A stretch of 64,000 bases of DNA from Mesotaenium endlicherianum (lineage: Eukaryota; Streptophyta; Zygnematophyceae; Zygnematales; Mesotaeniaceae), in assembly GCA_009602735.1 (NCBI GenBank), contig WELA01006186.1, positions 96,515 through 160,514 of the forward strand, written 5' to 3'. Positions 43,376 through 52,386 of the stretch are shown here, piece after piece; the first letter of the stretch is position 1, and each line of letters opens with the position of its first letter. The position numbers were made by a program, and so were the translations under genes. The notes beneath the pieces were generated by a model. It did no database searches. It saw only the letters and a list, made by a program, of their open reading frames with translations, and was not told the origin of the DNA.

Positions 43376-43631
43376 CACGGGAGGTGACAGGCGGTCCTGT
43401 CTCCATTTAAGTTGGAGGGGAAAATATATGACAGTTAGTGAGCGAGAGCGATGAAAACACACTCATACGTTTATGTGTAGCGCATCGCAACTACGTCAAC
43501 TTTTAGCAATCATCGTGTAAGGTAAACAGCAGTGAAGCCACTATTATAATAATAAATACTAACATACTTCCTGCAATCCGCATGACAAAGGTCCATATCC
43601 TACTAACTTGTGCCCTGGTTACATGTGCACG
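43376..43631 (+). other. GY-8 pol-aORF spacer with internal polypurine copy
   Basis: Noncoding. TTAAGTTGGAGGGG (43,407-43,420) matches the terminal tract TTAAGTTGGAGGGA (45,407-45,420) in 13 of 14 bases. The sequence is shared with type B elements up to GACAGTTAGTGA (to about 43,442) and unrelated afterwards. A branch-point consensus TACTAAC lies at 43,601-43,607. Unlike GY-3, the following acceptor-like CAG reads CAC here (43,628-43,630). Confidence 0.65.
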
Positions 43632-45308
43632 ATGGCGCCCACCACACAAAAGGAGGACAGAAAGCGCAAGGCAGAAGAAGCCAGGAGGACAATGGAGCAA
43701 TACCAGAAGGAGCTGGCGGCGACGTCCCTCACCAGGAGAGAACAAGAAAGGGTCCGCAAACAACAAGAGGCGGCAGAAGAGGCACAGAGGAAGAAGGATC
43801 AGGAAGCGGAAAACCTCAGGAAGGCTGAGGAGGAGAGACAGAAGAAACAGCAAGAAGAAGCGGCAGCGGCAGAAGAGGAGAAAAGAAAAAAGATTGAAGC
43901 GGACAGACAGAAGAGCTTGGCCACTTACAGGTATACTGTGGTGGGTGGCCAAAACTTCGATAACCTGAAGGAAGCATTGCTGGCAGCCCAGGAGATCAAC
44001 AGGCTGGAACAGACAACACTGCTACAGAAGGAAGGAGCTACAGCACTGGACAGGTACATCGAGACACACACCGGCGTGGTCCTTTACGAAGATTATGCTA
44101 AGATGGTGGGCTATACAGCAGAGCAGGCCCGGTATCTCGCAGATGATTCAGAGGACAAGCCGGTCCCCATACCGGGAATAGTGGGAGATCAGAGACTCAT
44201 CCGGATGGTGAGCATGCGGCCCGATAGCTTTAAGGATACGGTATTCTACCTCACACTCCTGCCAGCTTACAATGAAGTTGAGAGAAGGAGCTGGGAGTAC
44301 TTGGCCAGGGAAGCAGGACAGCAGATGTTCTCTCCCCACTGGTTCCCGTGTAAACTGAGGAAGGCTGAGCACGGACCCCAGTACTACCAGCAGCCAACAG
44401 ACTGGAGGTGGATGACCGTCACAAATAAGAAGCAGGAGTGTGACCGAGCCCAACCGGATGACTTCCACTATGGCCTAGACGGCTATCTCATCCTACCACC
44501 TCACATTGCCCCTTGGGACCCCAGGCTGAATGGATGCCTGAGCAATATGAATGCAGAGACCAAGGAACATAGGAGGAGGGGAAGAGACTACTTCTCTAAG
44601 GGAAAGCATGCCTTTGTCAAATGGGCAAAGAATGCAGGCCGGATAGATATCAGTAGGCTGAAGGCCAAGCAACCTCCAGCGCGCCCTAAGAAAGGGAGGT
44701 CGGTAGACTACTCCATGTCTACTAGGGAGCAGGACGACTTAGTGGACGAGACCCCTACTCTCTCCGAGGAGGAGGATGAGGAGGCTGAGGAAGAAGAACA
44801 GGGCAGAGGAGAAGCATCAGCAGCAGGTACTCAGGATACCCAGGGACAGGTAGGGGCGCTTCTTAAAGAACCACGATCAGGTGTTTGGAATGTGATCCCC
44901 GTTATGGCGACTACTGGACCCCGCGCTCGCTCCCACAGCCCACCTGCCCAAGCAGGGGAAGAAGCTGATCTGACTGTATTGGGCAGCAGACACAGGCAGA
45001 AATCCCCAGAGGACAGGGGTGCCAGAAGAGGGACACGCGGGTGGGCCAGAGGTATGCCAGCCTCCCCCTCCGCTCAGGGGCATGTACCTCTAGCCAATGT
45101 ATTTCAGCATCCTACTGGAATGCCTGTCTATGTGGGCATCAACACCCAAGTGGTTGAAGAGCAGGCTACCATCCTTCGTTCTCCTCGAGGTCCAACTTTA
45201 GAGCAAACCGGGTTCTTTAGAAGGCCAGCTGACAGACCTAGAGGGCTGTCCAGATCTAGGTCCAGATCTCCGTCCCCTGATCCTGAAGCCCCAGGAACCA
45301 CCCCTTAA
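43632..45308 (+). CDS. Additional ORF (aORF) of GY-8, type A, intact; function unknown
   Basis: 558 aa from the chosen Met (MAPTTQKEDRKRK); an ATG eight codons upstream at 43,608 is also open. Residues 7-95 form a strongly charged coiled coil rich in Glu, Lys, Arg and Gln. Residues 99-335 are a conserved core shared with type B: YRYTVVGGQNFDNLKEALL, LYEDYAKMVGYT, PGIVGDQRLIRMVSMRPDSF, YNEVERRSWEYLAREAG, HWFPCKLRK, QPTDWRWMTV, LPPHIAPWDPRL, FSKGKHAFVKWAK. Then comes an acidic stretch (about 368-392) and a disordered Pro/Arg/Ser tail ending in RS dipeptides. No signal peptide or membrane span, so not an envelope. It sits in the env position and sense orientation. A nucleic-acid or chromatin role would be a guess. 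Confidence 0.9.
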   Translation: MAPTTQKEDRKRKAEEARRTMEQYQKELAATSLTRREQERVRKQQEAAEEAQRKKDQEAENLRKAEEERQKKQQEEAAAAEEEKRKKIEADRQKSLATYRYTVVGGQNFDNLKEALLAAQEINRLEQTTLLQKEGATALDRYIETHTGVVLYEDYAKMVGYTAEQARYLADDSEDKPVPIPGIVGDQRLIRMVSMRPDSFKDTVFYLTLLPAYNEVERRSWEYLAREAGQQMFSPHWFPCKLRKAEHGPQYYQQPTDWRWMTVTNKKQECDRAQPDDFHYGLDGYLILPPHIAPWDPRLNGCLSNMNAETKEHRRRGRDYFSKGKHAFVKWAKNAGRIDISRLKAKQPPARPKKGRSVDYSMSTREQDDLVDETPTLSEEEDEEAEEEEQGRGEASAAGTQDTQGQVGALLKEPRSGVWNVIPVMATTGPRARSHSPPAQAGEEADLTVLGSRHRQKSPEDRGARRGTRGWARGMPASPSAQGHVPLANVFQHPTGMPVYVGINTQVVEEQATILRSPRGPTLEQTGFFRRPADRPRGLSRSRSRSPSPDPEAPGTTP

Positions 45309-45421
45309 GGTGACAGGCTGAAAAGATAGTCAGTAAGGGAGGCTGGTCAGGGTCAGTTTCTTTATTTAAAGCTTTTGCAGTTTAATGTTGTCGAGGCGAC
45401 AACAAGTTAAGTTGGAGGGAT
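45309..45421 (+). promoter_or_regulatory. Hairpin and polypurine tract before the 3' LTR of GY-8
   Basis: A perfect 7 bp hairpin GTTGTCG-AGG-CGACAAC (45,387-45,403), then the polypurine tract TTAAGTTGGAGGGA (45,407-45,420) abutting the LTR at 45,422. The tract primes plus-strand DNA synthesis. The hairpin is conserved in GY-7 (29,687-29,703) although the sequence before it is not. Confidence 0.8.
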
Positions 45422-46166
45422 TGTAATGAATCAGTATATTAGTAGATATAATATTCATTTAAATATAATAGTTAATTTAGTTCAGCCTGCTGAACTTTAG
45501 TTAGTAGTCAGTCTGCTGAACTTTAGTTAATAATCAGTCTGCTGGACTTTACATAATTATCAGTTTAATGACTCGGCCAAAAGCAGCAGGCTGAAGTCAA
45601 CTTAAGTCAGCTTGCTGACACATTCTTTGACAGCCAGCTGACTTCCGTACTCGGTAGCAGCGAACTGCCTTGATATGCATCTAAGTGCGATATGCTAGAT
45701 GAATGGCCAGATGACATCCCTATGATGGATGGCTATTCGGGATGATGGGAGATGGCGGTGGATTTGGTTAACCGAGGTCCTACCAACGTGGTTAACTCCC
45801 GGGTAGGCGGTGCCATCGCACTGACCGTTGAACAGTAAACTCATTCCATGTACATATGCTAGGCATTGCTCTCGAGTTCGGCATTCGGAAACGAGGCCAA
45901 CTCTCTTGTACAGCTTACTGAGAGAACTCTGAATCCAAGGCGAGAAGCCATTGATACGCACTGTCTTCTAACCTTGCTTATGTATGAGTTTACTGATTTG
46001 CATCATTGATGCTAGTTTACTCGCATTTGACTTACGAGTATTATTCCCTGCTAGTGTATTGTCCTTTGCCGTTGAATTAGTTAACGGAAATACCACAAAG
46101 ATTACTTGCTGAGATAAAGATCTTTATTAATTGTTAATCGCCTATTTGGTAAGTCGATTCATTTCA
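45422..46166 (+). repeat. 3' LTR of GY-8
   Basis: 745 bp, TGTAATGAATC to GATTCATTTCA, followed by GTAAG. Compared with the 5' LTR, differences cluster at 45,555-45,600 (the TATTTAATACC versus CATAATTAT area). The donor-like GTAAGT near its end is preceded by GG, as in most copies. Confidence 0.95.
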
Positions 46167-46171
46167 GTAAG

Positions 46172-46635
46172 TTGTACAAGAGAGTTGGCCTCGTTTCCGA
46201 ATGCCGAACTCGAGAGCAATGCCTAGCATATGTACATGGAATGAGTTTACTGTTCAACGGCCAGTGCGATGGCACCGCCTACCCGGGAGTTAACCACGTT
46301 GGTAGGACCTCGATTAACCAAATTCACCGCCATCTCCCATCATCCCGAATCGCCATCCATCGTAGGGATGTCATCTGGCCATTCATCTAGCATACCACAC
46401 TTAGATGCATGTCGAGGCAGTTCGCTGCTACCGAGTACGGAAGTCAGCTGGCTGTCAAAGAATGTGTCAGCAAGCTGACTTAAGCTGACTTCAGCCTGCT
46501 GCTTTCAACTGAGTCATTAAACTGATGTTAAATATAAAATCCAGCAGTCCGATTATTAACCAGAGTTCAGCAGGCTGAACTTATTTAACTGTTATATTTA
46601 AATGAATATTATATCAACCAATATACTGATTCACA
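46172..46635 (-). repeat. 5' LTR of GY-7, outer piece
   Basis: The remaining U3 side of the GY-7 LTR after GY-8. It ends CTGATTCACA, with three bases of the usual TTACA end missing, and is followed by TTATG (46,636-46,640), the right target duplication of GY-7. Confidence 0.92.
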
Positions 46636-46640
46636 TTATG

Positions 46641-46979
46641 GATAAAATTGTGTGACGCCCCTCCGTCCACAAATGCTCTCACCTTCCTACCTGTAATCAT
46701 GCAATGCAGTAGGATAGGGGGAGACTGTTTTTTCCTGACTTTCGCATTGTTCTCCTGACTTAGCAAAGAAATGTTGGACATCAGGTGGAACAAGATTATC
46801 CAGAGTGTGCACTCTCTGGATGTCTATATTGCTGATGGTCTCCTTTATCAGGTTGTCAGGCATGCATAGTGAATCCAGTTAAGTAGGGCCCATAATACCT
46901 GCTACAAGGGCAGCTAGTGACGACTCACTATCTCTAGCATCCTCACAGTCTGTAGACTGGATTACTGACTGATGCTGTC
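46641..46979 (-). pseudogene. pol: pol N-terminal region of GY-6 (gag-pol linker and protease start)
   Basis: On the minus strand: the linker after the frameshift site ([22 protein letters not shown], then SNIDIQRVHTL) and the protease start with [12 protein letters not shown] near 46,650-46,690. It ends at the GY-7 insertion and continues at 28,953. One stop in the linker (near 46,880, at the ELDS position) is visible. Confidence 0.85.
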
Positions 46980-48452
46980 TTTTAAAGGCTGGTCTTTTCT
47001 CTCGACCTTCGGAAGGTGTTTGACTGGACACTGCTCTCTGAAGTGACCCGTCTGCTGGCAATGGAAGCAAACAGATTTTGCTGAGGCCGGTCTCGGCTTA
47101 GTCCTACCGCCACCTCTTCCATAGCCGCCTTGAGAGAAACCACCTCTCCCTCTAAACTGCATAGAATTATATTCATACTCATATTCATCACCTTCATCAT
47201 CCTGAGCCTGGTCTCCTTCAATTGCATTGCAAGAACCGTGGGGCTTTTTGACAACCTTGGACGCCAAAGCATGACTCTGGCGCTCGTGATTGAACTGCTG
47301 CTGATCCCAGGTATCAGCATCTTGGATCAAGTCAGCCAGTTTCTCATACTTTTTTTCAGCAAAATGACCAGAGACTTCGGATTTAAGCAATACCTGAAGT
47401 ATGCTATCTTACACTGCTCTGGCAAGTCTGGCTGCTTCATCATGTTCTCTTTAAACTTTTGAGCAAACTCAACAACTGAAGTGGTGTGCTTCAGTGTCGA
47501 GGAGATCAATGCATAGATAGCTTTCTCCTGCTGATTGATCACATCAAACTTCTCATGCAGTTTCTCGACAAACTCTACCCAAGTAGGGTCACCGAGTTGT
47601 TGAGCCCTACGCTTTCCTTTCTAATACAGCCACCAGTCTGCTGCACTGCCTTTCAATAGAGCACCAGTGTGCCTGACCTTCTCGTAATTTTGCAATTTTG
47701 GGTAATTCTCTAGCCATTGCTTAACATCAGCGAGAAACTTGATTAGGTAATACTTTTTGTTCCTCTCCGGATCATAATCCTGGGGAGGTTTAGGCTTGGG
47801 CTTACTAGGCCCTCTGCCACTACCACGAGTGGTTTGAGAACCCAGTTGGTCTCTGTCCCGCAGCAGAGACATTATGATTCTCTTGTCCTCCTGTTGGGAT
47901 TGATACATGCTCGACATTTGCGATTGCATTTGCACGAACAATGCTCCCAGATCCACATTCTGAGGTGGGAGTCTAGCAAATGCAGCAGGAGCAGCGGCAT
48001 CTCCTCGCTAAATAGTGTCCTCAACAGTCCCTCTCGCTCCTGCAGCAGCAATTCTTGTCGCATTCAGCCGGTCACGACTTTGACCTAGGGGCACATTGAG
48101 TTGTACAGCAGGAGGTGGGTTCAGAACATTGGCCCTTGATGCCATAATTTCTTCGACAGTGCGCTCGTCCGCTGGCTGTCCTCTCCTCCTTTCTGTATCT
48201 TCAGCGGCCTTTGCTAATCGTTCAACTTCTAATCTGGTTCTCTCCTCCTCAGCTTGCTGTGCCGCGACTGCGGCAATAGCAGCTGCCTCATCTGCAGCCT
48301 CTCTAGCTGCCACTGCCACTGCCAGTATCTGCCACTGCTTCAGAATAGGTACGGGTTCCCGCTACATGGCTTTCAGCTTGATTTTCGATATTCTCGTTAT
48401 CCTGGTTCTCCATGTCTCGGGAGTTGCTAGTTTGAGACCTTGTCCTTACCAT
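46962..48452 (-). pseudogene. gag: gag of GY-6
   Basis: The start Met is at 48,452 (MVRTRSQTSNSR). An expansion of a Gly/Ser-coding hexamer repeat near 48,308-48,335 changes the frame before the Ala/Glu-rich coiled coil. The gag domain follows (YLIKFLADVKQWLENYPKL; DPTWVEFVEKLHEKFDVINQ), with a stop at LY* near 47,621 and a frame change near 47,385 (LKSEVSGHFAEKK). The RGG box and zinc knuckle CFHCQQTGHFREQC are intact. The slippery heptamer is at 46,980-46,986 on the minus strand. Confidence 0.9.
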
Positions 48453-48473
48453 ACAAAGAAGACTGTGATAACC

Positions 48474-49204
48474 GCTCCGATACCACTGAAATGAATCGAC
48501 TTACTAAAAAGGCGATTCTCAGTTGATGAAGATCTTTATGTCAGCAAGTAATCTTTATGGTATATTTTGTTAATTGATTAAACAGCAAAAGACAATATAC
48601 TAGCAGTGGACAATACTCGTAAGTCGTATGGTAGTAAACTAGCATTAATAATGCAATCAGTAAACTCACCCATAAGCAAGGCTAGGAGACAGTGCATATC
48701 AATGGCTTCTCGCCTTGGATTCGGATCTCTCTCAGTGAGCGTGACAAGAGAGTTGGCCTCGTTTCCAAATGCCGAACTCGAGAGCAATCCTAGCATATGT
48801 ACATGGAATGACTATACTGTTCAACGGCTAGTGCGATGGCACCGCCTACCCGGGAGTTAACCACGTTGGTAGGACCTTGGTTAACCAAATCTACTGCCAT
48901 CTCCCATCATCCCGAATCGCCATGCATCCTAAGGATGTCATCTGGCCATTTATCTAGCACACCACACTTAGATGCATATGTAGGCAATTCGCTGCTACCG
49001 AGTACGGAAGTCAGCTGGCTGTCAAAGAATGTGTCAGCAAGCTGACTTGAATTGACTTCAGCCTGCTACTTCCGGCTGAGTCATTAAATTGATATTTTCA
49101 TAAAGTCCAGCAGACTGAATATTAACTAGAGTTCAGCAGGCTGAACTTATTTAACTGTTACATTTAAATGAATATTATATTTACCAATATACTGATTCAT
49201 TACA
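48474..49204 (-). repeat. 5' LTR and primer site of GY-6
   Basis: LTR 48,487-49,204 (718 bp). On the minus strand it starts TGTAATGAATCAG and ends CATTTCA. The primer site TGGTATCGGAGC (minus, 48,474-48,485) follows after one base. GY-5 reverse transcriptase begins immediately to the right (49,205, GTCAC); the partner of this target site was lost with the other end of GY-6. Confidence 0.92.
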
Positions 49205-52077
49205 GTCACGCACCTGACAGAGGTATTGGGCATACTATTCCTCTCCTCCCAGACGTCCAACCCACTTGGCGGCCTATTTACCGCCTCAGTCCGCTGGAGC
49301 TGGAAGATATGAAGACCCTGATCGCCGACCTGCTGGCGAAAGGATGGATCGAGCCAAGCTCTTCTCCATTCGAAGCCCCCATCCTCTACGTTATAAGAAA
49401 GATGGCAGCCTACGTATGTGTATTGAGTTTTGAGCGTTGAACAACATAACGGTCAAGAACCGCTATCTGTTACCTCGCATCGATGACTTGTTTGATTCGT
49501 TGCAAGGAGCACAAATGTTCTCCTTGCTTGACCTAGCCCAAGGCTATTATCAGGTTCAAGACACACCAGAGGACGTTCCCAAGACGGCGTTTTGGACGCC
49601 TATTGGCCACTTCCAATACAAAGTCCTCGATTTTGGATTTACCAATGCACTAGCGACATTCCAAAGCACAATGCACGATGTGTTTAGACCTTACTTGGGT
49701 AAGTTCGTCCAAGTTTACCTCGACGATATCCTGATCTACTCAAAGACGGAGGCCGAGCATTACAAGCACCCGGAGTTAGTGATGCAGTTCATTCGTGAGC
49801 AAGAGCTTTATGCCAAGCTCAAGAAATGTTCCTTCCTTAAGGATAAACTTTTGTACTTGGGACATATCGTTGGCTCGACAGGCCTACGACCGGACCCGGC
49901 AAAAATCGCATGTGTTGCGGACTGGCCGGTCCCCAAAGACGTACATACTGTTCGTCTATTCCTGGGGTTTGCAAACTACTTTTGCAAGTTTATGCAAGGT
50001 TATTCAGTGATGGCTACGCCACTCACTGCTCTGACAAGGAAAAACGTGCCTTTTATTTGGAATAAGAACACGCAATTTGCGTTTGAGCGCGTTTCGTATG
50101 CCCTCACTCATGCGCCGATTCTAACATTGGCCAATCCAAACCAGCCTTACGAGGTAGTGGCGGATGCGTCTGGTGTTGGAATAGGGGCTGTACTGCTGCA
50201 AGCAGGCCAGCCTATCAGTTTCGAGAGTCGAAAGCTGACACCTGCCGAACAAAATTACTCAACGACAAAGCAGGAGCTCTGGGCAGTTGTATACGCTTTG
50301 AATGATTGGCGTTGTTACTTGGAAGGCTGCAAGGCTCTGACAGTGATTACGGACCACTGCCCAAACACCTTCTTCCAATTCCAATCCACGCTCTCAAGAC
50401 GGCAAACACGATGGTATGAGTTCCTCCAGGGATTCCACTTTACATGGGCATATCGCCCTTGGCGTAACAATGTTATGGACCCGCAAAGTCGAATCCTCCA
50501 AAGAGTTCTCTTGCTTTAGGGGCCTTTGGCAGGGGAAGACGAACAAAACGGTCAGACTTCAGGGGCGGCCACCCTTGATTGCGCTGTATCACTCCCGATG
50601 TTTGACGTACGTCAGCCTGGTGACGCGGGCGCACCCGTCTTGGGTAGCAAAGCTAACTCTGATTCACTTGACCTGCATCAATTGTTACAGAGGGCTACTC
50701 AAAGGATCCGTTTTTCCTAGATCGCCTGGGTACTGGCTTGAACGGTGTAGCCATGACGATGGGCAGTATGGACAAAAGGAAAGAACTCTCAAACTACACA
50801 TTTGAGAAGGAGTTTTGGTGGCACAATGGGCCCATTGTGGTCCCAGAAGGCCAAGGAAGACATGTGCTACTAAGAGAACCTCATGACTCTCTTTACTCAG
50901 GTCACCATGGTATAACCAAAACGACCCACCAGCTGCAACGAGGATATACATGGCCAACCCTCAAGGTTCATGTTGCCGAGTACATCACCAACTGTGCAAC
51001 TTGTCAGAGGAACAAGCCGAGCTATACGTTGCCCGCAGGGTAGCTACATCCATTGGAACTTACAGGTGCCCCTTGGGAAAGCATTAGCCTCGACTTCGTC
51101 GTGGACCTGCCTACCACTAAAAAGGGCCACGATGGGGTGTTGATGATCGTAGATCGCTTCACTAAGATGGTGCACTTCGTGGCCACTAAACCATCTTGTG
51201 ATGCCAAGGAGACAGCGGGTCTTTTTGTCGATCATGTGTTCAAGTTACATGGGATGCCGAAGGAAGACATAAGCGATTGTGATAGTAGATTTACGAGCCA
51301 CTTCTGGCAGGAAGTTTGTTCGCATTTTGGCACAATGCCTAAGATGTCCACTAGCTCTTATCCTCAAACCGATGGTCGGAAAAAAGGTCTGAACCGCGTT
51401 CTTCAAAGGTTCCTCAGGCATTACGTGAATCCTCGCCAAGACAATCGGGATACCCTCCTCTCGGTTGCAGAGTTCGTAGTTAATAATGCTTATCAGGAGA
51501 GCGTTAAGGAAATCCCGTTTTTCCTTAACAGTGGGCGTCACCTGCATGACCCGCTACACAACTTGGTCAACGATGCGGCGAGGGAGTCGTCCATGAGAGT
51601 TCCAAGCGCACGTCTCTTTGTTCACTCTCTACAAGAAGTGCACAGACATGCAAAGTTACCCTTAGCCGCTGCTCGAGACAGGCAGAAGAAGTTTGCTGAC
51701 ATACACAGGCAAGAGTTGAGTTTTAACGTCGGCAATAAGGTACTTTTGCGGACCAAGAACTTGCAACTCATGCGCCGAGGAAAGCGCAAGCTTCTGCCTC
51801 GCTGGGTAGACCCTTAATTGTTATCGCACAGGTTGGTCCCGTGGCATACCGGCTGGATTTGCCAAAATCCATGGGGCGAACGCATCCTGTGTTCCATGTC
51901 AGTCTACTCAAGCTGTTTAGGTCTGACGGCCGCTATCAGTCACAGCCATCAGAGTTGGAACTCGCCGATGATGATATAGCCTGGGACGTAGAGGATGTCT
52001 TAGGACATCGATATACCCGTCATAAGCCTCCACGAGTGAAGCTTTTGATCAAGTGGCTCAATTACGATTCTAATTGA
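49205..52077 (+). pseudogene. pol: pol of GY-5, reverse transcriptase to chromodomain
   Basis: Resumes after GY-6. Reverse transcriptase N-terminus (HAPDRGIGHTIPLLPD, PTWRPIYRLSPLELEDM, GWIEPSSSPFEAPILYV), palm with MCIEF-stop-ALNNITVKNRYLLP (stop near 49,430), active site [10 protein letters not shown] near 49,714 intact. RNase H: VVADASGVGIGAVLLQ near 50,155 and QELWAVVYALNDWRCYLEG. Integrase zinc finger 50,870-51,020 (HDSLYSGHHG, CATCQRNKPS), then a stop near 51,041. Core: SLDFVVDLP, SDCDSRFTSHF, but YPQTDGRKKGLNR: the catalytic Glu is Lys (51,383-51,385), so integrase is dead. Chromodomain (VKLLIKWLNYDSN) ends early at 52,075. Confidence 0.9.
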
Positions 52078-52386
52078 AATTTGTAAGAATCGCAGGACAA
52101 AATCCTACTTAATTGTAAGGACCTAGTTCAGCAGTACTGGTTACGATGGGCCAAAGCTCAACGGCTCTCGGGACAGGCAAAGTTGCTGTCTGATCCTAAT
52201 CCTAAGCCATTAGGTAAACGCAAAAGAACCGCGGCCAAATAATCGATCTTTTTCGTCCCTGCCACGATTGCAATCGAAAGTTCGCCTGAACTTGTGTTCG
52301 ACTTACTACGCAGGCGAGTCACATACACATTAAAATCTAAGAGACTACCTTAACGAGGGCGTTAAGTTCTTTTTAGGGGGGAGGAG
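52078..52386 (+). other. GY-5 3' noncoding region and polypurine tract
   Basis: Decayed end of the chromodomain frame (NPKPLGKRKRTAAK near 52,195-52,240 is still readable), then a noncoding stretch and the purine tract AGGGGGGAGGAG (52,375-52,386) directly before the LTR. Confidence 0.75.

Larger units (their letters stand above)
37325..46166 (+). mobile_element. GY-8, youngest and best preserved family A chromovirus
   Basis: 8,842 bp. Two LTRs, primer site, gag, a single uninterrupted pol, intact aORF, hairpin and polypurine tract. The target duplication GTAAG (37,320-37,324 and 46,167-46,171) lies in the LTR of GY-7. LTR ends form a short inverted repeat (TGTAATGAATC / GATTCATTTCA). The two LTRs differ by a modest number of substitutions and small indels, so the insertion is recent but not brand new. 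The only coding lesion seen is at the gag start. Confidence 0.97.
28959..46635 (-). mobile_element. GY-7, family A chromovirus, complete but split by GY-8
   Basis: Both LTRs are present, and the target duplication TTATG flanks the element (28,954-28,958 and 46,636-46,640). It sits inside the protease region of GY-6: joining the flanks restores the KDL-type protease reading. Inside its 5' LTR (to the right, since the element is minus) GY-8 is inserted at 37,325-46,166. GY-7 has an intact gag, while pol and aORF carry a few stops and frame changes. Confidence 0.95.

Noticed and set aside
43632-45308. aORF as a retroviral-type envelope gene
   Set aside because: The position fits, but there is no signal peptide, transmembrane segment, furin-like site or glycosylation-rich ectodomain; it is charged and disordered at both ends.
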